Shown in pieces: positions 36,915 to 45,306 of a DNA stretch of 64,000 bases. This DNA comes from Leptolyngbya sp. 'hensonii' (GTDB lineage: Bacteria > Cyanobacteriota > Cyanobacteriia > GCF-001939115), in the NCBI RefSeq assembly GCF_001939115.1, contig NZ_MQTZ01000011.1, forward strand, positions 113,998-177,997, given 5' to 3'. The position numbers were made by a program, and so were the translations under genes. Under the pieces are notes generated by a model that saw only the letters and a list, made by a program, of their open reading frames with translations, did not search any database and had not been told where the DNA came from. Positions within the stretch are counted from its first letter, which is position 1; each line of letters starts with the position of its first letter.

Positions 36915-36948
36915 CGCCATAAGCACTTCAGAGAAACTTAGATTCTAT

Positions 36949-37090
36949 CTAAGGAATGAGAATTAAATAAAGTGTCAAACTCCTGATTGCCCTCACCCCC
37001 TTGCCCCCTCTCCCGGCGGGAGAGGGGGAGGGGTTGGGGGTTGGGGGTGAGGGCTGAAGAAATCCAGGTTATTTAATTCTCATTCCTAAG
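36949..37090. repeat. Miniature inverted-repeat element, family B, copy 3
   Basis: The element (36954-37085) starts GAATGAGAATTAAATAA and ends TTATTTAATTCTCATTC, a perfect 17-base terminal inverted repeat, with identical CTAAG direct repeats on each side. The G+C-rich palindromic centre matches the copies elsewhere. It is the best preserved of the family. Confidence 0.85.
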
Positions 37091-37091
37091 C

Positions 37092-37124
37092 AGACCTCCA
37101 ACCTGTTGAAAAAGTCGGAGGTCT
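37092..37124. repeat. Hairpin repeat related to 269-301
   Basis: AGACCTCC (37092-37099) pairs with GGAGGTCT (37117-37124) around an AAC...GT inner pair. It begins two bases after the family-B element. The same arm sequence recurs inverted just downstream (AGAGGTCCGACTTCTTCAACC). Confidence 0.5.
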
Positions 37125-37204
37125 GGGCAATCAGAGGTCCGACTTCTTCAACCCTCGACATTTTTTCGGGGAACAGGGAACATTGACCAGAATAACTCGT
37201 CATC

Positions 37205-37292
37205 ATCTTCGTGACTCAACTCTAGCCGAGTCATCAACAGGGAACACACGACTGGCCGACAGCAACCTTTTGGGAACTGTCGGTTTTTTCTG
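37205..37292 (+). ncRNA. Candidate small RNA with its own terminator
   Basis: TGACTC (37212-37217) and GAGTCA (37228-37233) form a hairpin, then comes a 20-base unpaired stretch, then CCGACAG (37256-37262) and CTGTCGG (37277-37283) followed by TTTTTT, a classic rho-independent terminator. No plus-strand gene lies upstream for more than 6 kb (the nearest genes are on the minus strand), so the terminator must serve an independent transcript. The two-hairpin layout resembles Yfr1, but the Yfr1 core ACTCCTCACAC is absent. The start is a guess; I see no strong promoter. Confidence 0.5.
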
Positions 37293-37580
37293 ATCCGTTG
37301 TCAAAACTATCTAAGCAGGAAACATCAATCAGGATTAATCCCCATCTATATTTTCAGTTTGAGTTAACTAAATTCCGTGATAATCACGACAAATAAGACT
37401 ATCGCTGAACAATTTGCAGCAATCTTACGGTAGGTTTTTGGGGGGTTCTTAACCTAACCTAGAAGTGCCGAAATTGTGGTGATTTGTAGCAATTAAGCTC
37501 GTTATAGACCTTTTTCCTGCCACATCGAACCGGATTGCCTTGTCGTAGCTTGCCTTTCGCATGTATAGTTCTACTTCAGT

Positions 37581-37636
37581 CAGGAACACCTATCGCACCG
37601 TAAACTCTACACTTGAGAGGTAGTTTACTGTTCCTG
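37581..37636 (+). promoter_or_regulatory. Structured leader upstream of the 37728 gene
   Basis: CAGGAACA (37581-37588) pairs with TGTTCCTG (37629-37636) and, inside it, GTAAACT (37600-37606) pairs with AGTTTAC (37622-37628), giving 15 base pairs with an 11-base one-sided bulge. It lies about 90 bases before the start of the gene at 37728 and could be a regulatory 5' leader or an operator-like inverted repeat. It does not match a riboswitch class I know. Confidence 0.5.
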
Positions 37637-37727
37637 AACGATTAACCCGCCATCAGGTCTTTGCAGCCTAACCTGGTTTTCCACGCTTTCAGAGTAGATT
37701 CATCCTGTTCTCACGTAGAGAATTGCC

Positions 37728-38129
37728 ATGCCTGCCTACGACGATTCTCCCCTGACCACTTCCACCATCCAAGACCCATTTTCGCTCTACTCTCAGCATA
37801 TTGCGGGAGCAGCCATCTTTGATTTGAATGGCTTGCCCAAAGAATATTTTACAACCCTTGAAAATGGCAATATGGGTTGGGTCCAAACTATTTTTCAGGC
37901 TCTGGGCTTAAGACTGCTCCTGACCTCATCCTTGCAATTGGAGGGGTTCCACCATGCAGTAATTCATGGTGAGGGATACAATGCTTTGGTGGTGAAGCAG
38001 AATAGCTTTTACTTGGCTTTACTGGTCCAGCAAACCTACCCTTCAATCATCACCGACTCTTTCATTGAGTGGCTACAGGGGTTTGAGCCTGATCTCCTGA
38101 AAAGTCATCCCCGCTTCCGGAGTATTTAG
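37728..38129 (+). CDS. Roadblock/LC7-like hypothetical protein
   Basis: 133 residues, no membrane segment. The sequence AGAAIFDLNGLPKEYFTT, then WVQTIFQALGLRLLLTSSLQLEGFHHAVIHGEGYNALVVKQ resembles the small Roadblock/LC7-type alpha/beta fold seen in cyanobacterial hypothetical proteins and GTPase regulators. The assignment is by pattern, not certain. The gene has a long upstream region (about 600 bases after the family-B element) holding a structured leader, which suggests regulated expression. The convergent neighbour begins eight bases after its stop. Confidence 0.65.
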   Translation: MPAYDDSPLTTSTIQDPFSLYSQHIAGAAIFDLNGLPKEYFTTLENGNMGWVQTIFQALGLRLLLTSSLQLEGFHHAVIHGEGYNALVVKQNSFYLALLVQQTYPSIITDSFIEWLQGFEPDLLKSHPRFRSI

Positions 38130-38136
38130 GCTGGAA

Positions 38137-38442
38137 TTACACTTCATCCCTGGGTTCACCGGTCAAACCGGGTGAGGATTCGTACAGGGCATCCAGTTGT
38201 TCACGGGCGTCTTCAACGGTCATCGATCGCATCACCAACAGCGGCTCGTTGATCACGTTGCCCGTATCATCCAAAAATTCAGGGTGGGGAACAGAGCGAG
38301 TTTTAACATGACGGGGACGAAAGCCATCGTTGGAATTATCGCGCTGCGACTCCAGACCGAGGGTGACAAGACTGCGAATTAAATTTGCGATCGCCAGCAA
38401 GGCAATGACCGTGAAAGCCAGAATATAAATTAGATGTAACAT
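38137..38442 (-). CDS. DUF2973 family protein
   Basis: 101 residues. An N-terminal membrane helix (LIYILAFTVIALLAIANLI) is followed by the family block TRSVPHPEFLDDTGNVINEPLLVMRSMTVEDAREQLDALY. The family is restricted to cyanobacteria, to my knowledge, and has no known function. It lies 21 bases downstream of the DUF2605 gene on the same strand; the two families are commonly neighbours, pointing to a shared role at the membrane. Confidence 0.9.
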   Translation of the reverse strand: MLHLIYILAFTVIALLAIANLIRSLVTLGLESQRDNSNDGFRPRHVKTRSVPHPEFLDDTGNVINEPLLVMRSMTVEDAREQLDALYESSPGLTGEPRDEV

Positions 38443-38463
38443 ACATGGTCCCCTTACATTTTT

Positions 38464-38784
38464 CTATTCGGGAGGGTCTTCTGAACGAAATCGGATGGCT
38501 ACTTGCCAGCATTCAGTCACCAGTTGATGCCAGGGGATTAAGACTCCAGTCTCTACCCCCACCTGACCTTCTGTTGCCTGCATCAGCATCTGAATAGTAT
38601 GAACTTCCTGCTGGGCCTGCTTAACCCGGGATAGTAAGTCGCGTTGCTTTTCAGAACCGAGAAACTGAATCTCATGGGCTTCCAGAAGCTTTTGAGATCG
38701 CTCGAACCAATACTGGAAATCCTCCAATAGCGGGACGAGAACTGCCTTGAGTAGATCTGACTCCGAAGAATGAAAATTAAGCAT
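38464..38784 (-). CDS. DUF2605 family protein
   Basis: 106 residues, soluble and helical (LLKAVLVPLLEDFQYWFERSQKLLE, LLSRVKQAQQEVHTIQMLM). Cyanobacteria-specific family without known function. First gene of a two-gene unit with the DUF2973 gene. Confidence 0.88.
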   Translation of the reverse strand: MLNFHSSESDLLKAVLVPLLEDFQYWFERSQKLLEAHEIQFLGSEKQRDLLSRVKQAQQEVHTIQMLMQATEGQVGVETGVLIPWHQLVTECWQVAIRFRSEDPPE

Positions 38785-38984
38785 CTATATAAGTAGGATC
38801 ATTAACATACTAATAATCTTAGCGTCATTTACTTTTTGTAATATTTCGTTAAGTAAGTTTTTGTCATTGATCATGAGTCATTTGATGGGTTGGGTACCCG
38901 TAAACTTATCACCAATGACCAATGACCAATGACTAGCCCGCAATCGCTACAATTGGAAGTCAGAATCTGTACTCTAAGTCATCC

Positions 38985-40784
38985 ATGTCAGCTCCAGAAT
39001 CATCTCCAGAAAAAATTTATCTGCCCCGGACCAGTGAATCTGAAACCCTGAAGAAGATTCGCCATACAACGTCCCATGTGATGGCGATGGCAGTGCAGAA
39101 GCTCTTTCCGAAGGCCCAGGTGACAATCGGTCCCTGGATTGAATCGGGCTTCTATTATGATTTCGACAGTCCCGAACCGTTTGCTGAAAAGGATCTGAAG
39201 GCGATCAAAAAGGAGATGACCAAGATCATCAACCGCAAGCTGCCGGTGATCCGGGAAGAGGTGACGCGGGAAGAGGCCGAGCGCCGGATTAAGGCGATCA
39301 ATGAGCCCTACAAACTGGAAATCCTGGCAGGTTTGCAGGAGCCGATCACGATCTACCATCTGGGGGACCAGTGGTGGGATCTGTGCGCTGGTCCCCATGT
39401 GGAAAATACGGCAGCGTTGAATCCGGATGCGATCGAACTGGAGAGCGTGGCCGGGGCTTATTGGCGGGGCGATGAAAATCGGGCTCAGCTCCAGCGCATC
39501 TATGGCACGGCCTGGGAAACCCCGGAGCAACTGGCGGAGTACAAGCGTCGGCGGGAGGAAGCCCTGCGCCGGGACCACCGAAAATTGGGCAAGGAGTTGG
39601 GGCTGTTCGTCTTCTCAGATCAGGTGGGGCCGGGGCTGCCGATGTGGACCCCCAAGGGCACGGTGTTGCGCTCCACCCTGGAGGAATTTTTGAAGAAGGA
39701 ACAGGTCGATCGGGGCTATCTGCCAGTTGTGACGCCCCATATTGGGCGCGTGGACCTGTTCAAGGCATCTGGTCACTGGCAGAAGTACAAAGATGACCTC
39801 TTCCCCATGATGGGCAAAAACGAGGATGAGGGCTTTGTGCTGAAGGCGATGAACTGCCCCTTCCATGTGCAGATTTACAAGTCGTCCCTGCGCTCCTATC
39901 GGGAGTTGCCCCTGCGACTGGCCGAGTTTGGCACGGTGTATCGCTATGAGCAGTCGGGGGAGCTGGGGGGGCTGACGCGGGTGCGAGGCTTTACCCAGGA
40001 TGATGCCCACCTGTTCGTCACCCCGGAGCAACTGGATGAGGAGTTCCTGCGGGTGGTGGATCTGATTCAGTCCGTACTGCGTTCCCTGCGCTTGGACAAG
40101 TCTTTCAAGGCCCGTCTCAGCTTCCGCGATCCAGAATCGGACAAGTACATTGGCTCTGATGACGCCTGGGAGAAATCTCAGGGAGCGATTCAGCGAGCGG
40201 TGGAAACCCTGGGAATGAACTACTTCATGGGCATCGGTGAGGCCGCTTTCTACGGTCCCAAACTGGATTTCATTATCCAGGATGCCCTGGAACGGGAGTG
40301 GCAACTGGGTACGGTGCAGGTAGATTACAACCTGCCGGAGCGGTTTGACCTGGAATATGTGGCAGCAGACGGTACTCGCCAGCGTCCGGTGATGATTCAC
40401 CGGGCTCCCTTCGGTTCTCTGGAGCGACTGATCGGCATCCTAATCGAGGAATATGCTGGGGACTTCCCCCTCTGGCTGGCTCCCGTACAGGTGCGTCTGT
40501 TGCCGGTGAGTGATGGGATGTTACCCTATGCCTATGAAGTGGCGGCCCAGATGCGGCTCTTGGGGATTCGGGCAGAGGTGGCGGACGGGAACGATCGCCT
40601 GGGCAAAATGATCCGTGAGGCCGAGAAGGAGAAGATTCCAGTAATGGCGATCGTGGGGGCAAAGGAAGTGGAATCCCAGTCCCTCAGTATCCGCACCCGT
40701 GCTTCTGGGGAGTTGGGGGCGCTTCCGGTACCGGAGGTGCTAGGGAAGTTGCAGCAGGCCCTGGCCGATCGAGAGGATTTTTGA
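38985..40784 (+). CDS. thrS: Threonyl-tRNA synthetase
   Basis: 599 residues. It lacks the N-terminal TGS domain, as usual in cyanobacteria, starting with the editing-like SAD region (RHTTSHVMAMAVQKLFP). Class II motifs are present: motif 2 GTVYRYEQSGELGGLTRVRGFTQDDAH and motif 3 MIHRAPFGSLERLIGIL. The zinc Cys is in MNCPFHVQIY. The anticodon-binding domain follows (APVQVRLLPVSDG to the end). It charges tRNA-Thr and edits mischarged Ser. Codon use is GC-richer than that of the surrounding accessory genes. Monocistronic. Confidence 0.97.
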   Translation: MSAPESSPEKIYLPRTSESETLKKIRHTTSHVMAMAVQKLFPKAQVTIGPWIESGFYYDFDSPEPFAEKDLKAIKKEMTKIINRKLPVIREEVTREEAERRIKAINEPYKLEILAGLQEPITIYHLGDQWWDLCAGPHVENTAALNPDAIELESVAGAYWRGDENRAQLQRIYGTAWETPEQLAEYKRRREEALRRDHRKLGKELGLFVFSDQVGPGLPMWTPKGTVLRSTLEEFLKKEQVDRGYLPVVTPHIGRVDLFKASGHWQKYKDDLFPMMGKNEDEGFVLKAMNCPFHVQIYKSSLRSYRELPLRLAEFGTVYRYEQSGELGGLTRVRGFTQDDAHLFVTPEQLDEEFLRVVDLIQSVLRSLRLDKSFKARLSFRDPESDKYIGSDDAWEKSQGAIQRAVETLGMNYFMGIGEAAFYGPKLDFIIQDALEREWQLGTVQVDYNLPERFDLEYVAADGTRQRPVMIHRAPFGSLERLIGILIEEYAGDFPLWLAPVQVRLLPVSDGMLPYAYEVAAQMRLLGIRAEVADGNDRLGKMIREAEKEKIPVMAIVGAKEVESQSLSIRTRASGELGALPVPEVLGKLQQALADREDF

Positions 40785-40906
40785 GATATCCACCCTGGCG
40801 CTAACCCACTCTGGCCCCTGTGGGCCATTGGCGCAGCGTATGGGATCATGCCCATCTCTCAAGCCAGTTAACGGGTTAGACAAAGGCTGAGCGTTGACCC
40901 AGTTGA

Positions 40907-41049
40907 CTAAGGAATGAGAATTAAATAACACCGATAAACTCCTGATTGCCCTCACCCCCCTGCCCCCTCTCCCGCTGGGAGAGGGGGAGGGGTTGGGGGT
41001 TGGGGGTGAGGGCTGAAAATTTCGGAGTTATTAAATCCACGATCCTAAG
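40907..41049. repeat. Miniature inverted-repeat element, family B, copy 4
   Basis: The element (40912-41044) begins GAATGAGAATTAAATAACACC and ends with GGAGTTATTAAATCCACGATC, flanked by CTAAG on both sides. It is nearly the exact reverse complement of the copy at 27550-27682. It lies 5 bases from a transposase-like remnant. Confidence 0.8.
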
Positions 41050-41053
41050 CTGC

Positions 41054-41197
41054 TCATTGCCCTCGCACTGCCGCCTCAATCTCTGTCAAGATTTTCACTT
41101 GCGCCGGGTTGGTTTCCTCCTCCAGCAGGGCGGCAAGGGCATGAGCACAAATGTGGGCTTGGATTTGGCCTTTTTTCTCGGCGTCTATTGGTGCCAT
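41054..41197 (-). pseudogene. N-terminal fragment of an ISKra4-type transposase (probable)
   Basis: A 47-residue frame, MAPIDAEKKGQIQAHI then AALLEEETNPAQVKILTEIEAAVRGQ, resembles from memory the first 45 residues of ISKra4-family transposases (ALLYEETDPxQLxxLEGIExxVREQ). It ends at a TGA five bases before the family-B element. The remaining several hundred residues of a transposase are absent. A true small protein cannot be excluded. Confidence 0.5.
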
Positions 41198-41256
41198 CGG
41201 GTAAAGGAGTCATCCTCCAAGTGTAGTGATAGCTTTCAATAAAATGGGCTGTCCCT

Positions 41257-42108
41257 TTAGCTGGATTGTCTGGCTTCAATCACCTGCTGAATTTTCGGAT
41301 CAACCGTCGATAAAAAGTCATAGCCAGTCAGTTGCTCCAGACGATCGACCGTCGTGTAATATGTCCGCCAGTTCCGATTGCGAATGCCTTCAATGTTCGG
41401 CATATCCACCGCCATCACCCTTGTATTGGGCGTAATCCCCCGCAGCCCCGTTCCTGGTTCATCCAGGACCACGACAATTTTCCAGAGTCTGGCCGGAACC
41501 ACGACTCGATTTTTGCCGATCGTGCTCCGCCGTCCTGCTGTGCCACTCACGATATACAGTTCCTGACCCCGCAGGGCCAGATAACGGCAATATTCCTCCA
41601 ACTCACGCCAGGGTCCCTGATTATTATCGGGAGTCTGGGGCACAATATTCGTCATCAGAAATGTGGCAGAGTTATCCTCCGGACTGGCCGTGCGATCGCC
41701 TGACGGAATCATGTGGCCCCGATCGTACTCCCCATCCCGATAGTCAACCGGGGTCACCTTCTCCCAACCACCCGGCAGATCTGGATCAGGCCGAAAATTG
41801 TTGCGTCGATCGGTACTCCCCAGCCAGGAGCGGTTCAGTTGCCAGCTCACCCAATTAGGAATCTTGCGCCGATCGCTGTAGGACAATGCGTACTGGGATC
41901 TGACGATCAGATAGTTGTTCCCATTACCCAGATCAGGGGTTGCCCCGCTGGGGTTCCCCAACAGCAGATGCACCGAGGTCGGCGTTTGCACCACCATCCC
42001 ACATCCCACCAACATTAGGGGCGCGATTAATCGCGCCCCATGGATTAACCACGCCCTATAGGTCAATCTCACTCTATGGATCAATCGTCCCAGATCACGT
42101 CCGATCAC
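41257..42108 (-). CDS. nucA: DNA/RNA non-specific endonuclease (NucA type), predicted lipoprotein
   Basis: 283 residues starting with a GTG at 42108. A hydrophobic stretch ends in the lipobox LMLVGC (Cys about residue 36), so the enzyme is probably an exported lipoprotein. The catalytic motif DRGHMIPSGDR (about 143-153) supplies the general-base His, and NIVPQTPDNNQGPW provides the Mg-binding Asn, both typical of the beta-beta-alpha metal nucleases such as Anabaena NucA. The start overlaps the stop of the NuiA-like gene by 4 bases. Coupling of the inhibitor ahead of the nuclease ensures protection of the cytoplasm. Confidence 0.93.
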   Translation of the reverse strand: MIGRDLGRLIHRVRLTYRAWLIHGARLIAPLMLVGCGMVVQTPTSVHLLLGNPSGATPDLGNGNNYLIVRSQYALSYSDRRKIPNWVSWQLNRSWLGSTDRRNNFRPDPDLPGGWEKVTPVDYRDGEYDRGHMIPSGDRTASPEDNSATFLMTNIVPQTPDNNQGPWRELEEYCRYLALRGQELYIVSGTAGRRSTIGKNRVVVPARLWKIVVVLDEPGTGLRGITPNTRVMAVDMPNIEGIRNRNWRTYYTTVDRLEQLTGYDFLSTVDPKIQQVIEARQSS

Positions 42109-42506
42109 GTTTCCACGATCCTCGTTGCAAGTCCTGCAATATCATTCGCGATCTGACCCAGGATGTAAACCTCGATCGTCACCCGCCCCACCCGATACAC
42201 CCGCACATCCTGCAAGAACACCTGTAGCACCCGCAACAACGCCTGATAACGCCGGACCACCTCCTGCCCCTCCTCGTCATGCCAGTCTTGAGGCTGAGCT
42301 GCGATCGCAAAAAAAGTTTCCAGGGTTTCCATCGTCACAGGCAAGTCGGGGGCATGCCCCGTTAGCCGCAAGAGGGACTGAAGAGACAGATCAGCCAGCA
42401 CCTGGTCCTGCCAGTGCAGAACCGTAAATGGATAATCTGTCTCACTCACATACCGCAAACCCTCAGAAGCTTTCTGGAGTTGCCGGATGACCTCAACTGG
42501 TTTCAT
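42105..42506 (-). CDS. nuiA: NuiA-like nuclease A inhibitor
   Basis: 133 residues, the length of Anabaena NuiA. From memory it aligns over the whole length: QLQKASEGLRYVSETDYPFTVLHW at the start, ETFFAIAAQPQDWHDEEGQEVV in the middle, and VYRVGRVTIEVYILGQI...LAGLATRIVET at the end. NuiA binds and blocks the NucA nuclease in the cytoplasm. The gene overlaps glgP at its start (ATGA) and nucA at its end (GTGA), so three frames are chained. Residue-level contacts cannot be checked here. Confidence 0.85.
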   Translation of the reverse strand: MKPVEVIRQLQKASEGLRYVSETDYPFTVLHWQDQVLADLSLQSLLRLTGHAPDLPVTMETLETFFAIAAQPQDWHDEEGQEVVRRYQALLRVLQVFLQDVRVYRVGRVTIEVYILGQIANDIAGLATRIVET

Positions 42507-45124
42507 TGAGCCCAGAGGATCAACCGCGTATCGTAAGGACTGGCGAGATACTCATGCTTGGGCAGCACCCGCAGGGAAAGCCCCTGGAGACCGCTGCTCA
42601 GATAAGTAATATTCGCGGTGTAGATACAGTGGCCCTGGGAGTCCTGCCCTTGGTAGTCCATCACCACCGAAATCCCATTCGCGATTTCGCCATCCGTATT
42701 GACAGTGCCCTGATAAAGCTCGACCTGGACATCATTGGGCGTCAACGTGCTCAAATTCAGGCAGGCTTTAACTGCAATGGTTTGATTCACCTGGATCTCC
42801 GCTGGAACAGCGGCTTCTACCGTCGCACTAGCATCCGCCCCAGAAACATCCACATCCTCAATCTTGATGTTGTACCAGTGCTCAAATAGTTTGGTGTGCC
42901 AGCGGGCCAACTCCTTCGCCGGAGCATAATTGTCGGCAATCATCGTGTGGTAGCGATCGCTGGCCGGGAAATAGCCTCGCATGGCATAATCCCGCACCAT
43001 CCGAGCGGTGTTGAACAGAGGGCAGTTTAGACGAATCGCCTGCTTCATCTTGGCCACCCAGCCCCGGGGAATCCCCTCTCCGTCCCGTTGATAAAACAGG
43101 GGAACCACTTCCTGTTCCAGTAAATCGTAGAGTGCGTTGGCCTCCACCTCATCCTGGTAATCCGGGTCGCTATAATCCTCTCCATGGCCGATCGCCCAGC
43201 CCGTGCGCACATAATCCGCTTCATCCCACCAACCATCCAGCACACTCAGATTGGGTAACCCATTCATGGCTGCCTTCATACCGCTGGTGCCAGAGGCTTC
43301 CCGAGGACGCCGGGGAGTGTTCAACCAGACATCGCATCCAGCAACCATCAAACGGGATACGTAGATGTCATAGTCCGGGATGAAAACTACATGGCGACTC
43401 ATGCCCTCTTCCCGAATGTAGTGGACAATTTGCCGGATCAGTTCTTTGCCGGGACTGTCCTTGGGGTGAGCCTTACCTGCAATCACAAACTGTACGGCTC
43501 GATCGCGGTTAAGCATGATCCGTTTAATCCGGTCCAGATCCCGGAGAAACAGGGTGGCTCGCTTGTAGGTGGCAAACCGTCGCGCAAATCCGATCGTCAG
43601 CACGGATGGGTCAAGGACATCCTGGGCATTGCCAATCTCCACTGGAGATGCTCCTCGTTCCCGCAGGCTCTTCTGCAAGCGATCGCGGACAAAGACCACC
43701 AGTTCCGAGCGACAGCGTTCGTGGTTGCGCCAGAGTTCCTCATTGGGAATGGACTCTACCCGTTCCCAGAGGGGATGATCGGTCGGGGCATCGGACCAGT
43801 TTGGTCCCAGATAGCGATCGTAGAGTTCTTGGGTAGACTTGGCGACACAACTGCGGGCATGGACCCCGTTGGTAATTGAGGTAATCGGCACCTCATCTAC
43901 AGGCACATGGGGCCAGAGATTCTTAAACATTGACTGGGAGACGATCCCATGCAGCCGACTAACCCCATTCACAAAAGTAGCCAATTTGATCGCCAGGATC
44001 GCCATACTGAATGGGGAAGCGAGATCTCCCGAATTCTCCCGACCCAAGGCCAAAAACTGTTCTCGGGAGAGGCCAAAAATCTGGGCGTAGTAGCCCAGGG
44101 AGTGCATCACCTTGTCAGCGGGGAAGAGGTCGATTCCGGCAGGAACAGGAGTGTGGGTGGTGAAAATCTGGCTGGCTTTGGCGACCTGTCGGGCTTCTAC
44201 AAAGGTCAGACCCTCGTCCTGAATCATCATGCGAATCCGTTCCAGGGCCAGGAAAGCGGAGTGTCCCTCGTTCATGTGATAAACCGTGGGAGTCAGGCCC
44301 AGGGCTTTCAGCATGCGTACGCCGCCAATTCCCAGCATCATTTCCTGGTCAATCCGCATATCAATATCCCCGCCATACAACTCATCGGTGATGTCGTGGT
44401 CGTAGGGGTTGTTGGGCTCTATATTCGTATCCAGTAGGTATAGGGGGACGGTCCCGACCTGGATCCGCCAGATGCGGGCATAGACTTTGCGACCGGGGTA
44501 ATCTACTGCAATCCGCAGTTCAGAGCCATCTGGATTCCGTTCCAGGTGCAATGGCATATTATAAAAGTCATTGATCGGATAGCGCTCTTGCTGCCAGCCA
44601 TCCGCATTCAGGTACTGGGCAAAATATCCTTCCTGATACAGCAGACCCACTCCCACCAGGGGTAACCCCAGGTCGCTGGCTGATTTCAAATGATCTCCGG
44701 CCAGCACCCCCAGGCCCCCAGAGTAAATGGGCAGGGAATCGGTCAGGCCAAACTCAGCCGAAAAATAGGCGTAGCAATTTTGTAGAGGCGGATTGCCTCC
44801 ATCCTGGCTCCTGGCTTTTGCTTCTCGCTGTCGCCGATACCAGGTTCGCTCTTGAATGTAGTCGTCCAACTGCTGGGCTGCCCGCTCCATGTGGGCAATG
44901 AATCCTTCATCTTCTGCTGCTTCGCGCAGTCGATCCTGGCTGATGGTTCCCAGCATCAGGGCTGGATTGTGACGGCTGGATTCCCACAGATCCCGATCCA
45001 GACGGCGGAACAGATCTTTAGCATCGAAGTCCCAATCCCAATGGATGTTGTAAGCCAGTTTCCTGAGCGGTTCCAGCCGAGTCGGCAGGGAGGGGGAGAC
45101 ATTGAAGGTACGAATAGGCCGCAT
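42503..45124 (-). CDS. glgP: Alpha-glucan phosphorylase (GlgP, DUF3417 type)
   Basis: 873 residues from the ATG at 45124 (MRPIRTFNVS); a TTG at 45142 is the alternative. The N-terminal DUF3417-type region (LRKLAYNIHWDWDFDAKDLFRRLD) precedes the phosphorylase core. Blocks include AYFSAEFGLTDSLPIYSGGLGVLAGDHLK and VYHMNEGHSAFLALERI, and the PLP lysine is in EASGTSGMKAAMNG. It releases glucose-1-phosphate from glycogen. It is the first gene of a chain with nuiA and nucA, joined by 4-base overlaps, an odd metabolic partner for a nuclease pair. Confidence 0.95.
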   Translation of the reverse strand: MRPIRTFNVSPSLPTRLEPLRKLAYNIHWDWDFDAKDLFRRLDRDLWESSRHNPALMLGTISQDRLREAAEDEGFIAHMERAAQQLDDYIQERTWYRRQREAKARSQDGGNPPLQNCYAYFSAEFGLTDSLPIYSGGLGVLAGDHLKSASDLGLPLVGVGLLYQEGYFAQYLNADGWQQERYPINDFYNMPLHLERNPDGSELRIAVDYPGRKVYARIWRIQVGTVPLYLLDTNIEPNNPYDHDITDELYGGDIDMRIDQEMMLGIGGVRMLKALGLTPTVYHMNEGHSAFLALERIRMMIQDEGLTFVEARQVAKASQIFTTHTPVPAGIDLFPADKVMHSLGYYAQIFGLSREQFLALGRENSGDLASPFSMAILAIKLATFVNGVSRLHGIVSQSMFKNLWPHVPVDEVPITSITNGVHARSCVAKSTQELYDRYLGPNWSDAPTDHPLWERVESIPNEELWRNHERCRSELVVFVRDRLQKSLRERGASPVEIGNAQDVLDPSVLTIGFARRFATYKRATLFLRDLDRIKRIMLNRDRAVQFVIAGKAHPKDSPGKELIRQIVHYIREEGMSRHVVFIPDYDIYVSRLMVAGCDVWLNTPRRPREASGTSGMKAAMNGLPNLSVLDGWWDEADYVRTGWAIGHGEDYSDPDYQDEVEANALYDLLEQEVVPLFYQRDGEGIPRGWVAKMKQAIRLNCPLFNTARMVRDYAMRGYFPASDRYHTMIADNYAPAKELARWHTKLFEHWYNIKIEDVDVSGADASATVEAAVPAEIQVNQTIAVKACLNLSTLTPNDVQVELYQGTVNTDGEIANGISVVMDYQGQDSQGHCIYTANITYLSSGLQGLSLRVLPKHEYLASPYDTRLILWAQ

Positions 45125-45306
45125 AAGTGATGGAGGCTCCAAGTCTGACTATGGTCATTCTCCCTCTGTTTTCTCAAAAGTCTGCTGCTTTTAACACTGT
45201 TATCAGTTATGGGTCGGGAGAGAGGTGTACTATTGCTGTTCGTACAGGGTGAGGAGAGACGATCCCTGGAGAGCGGTGTTTAAGGGAGCCGCGATCAATC
45301 GTGTCT

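Noticed and set aside
37205-37292. Identification of the candidate RNA as Yfr1
   Set aside because: The layout is similar but the near-invariant ACTCCTCACAC core is missing.
40946-41242. 98-codon plus-strand frame
   Set aside because: It crosses the family-B element and the transposase-like remnant; no protein features.
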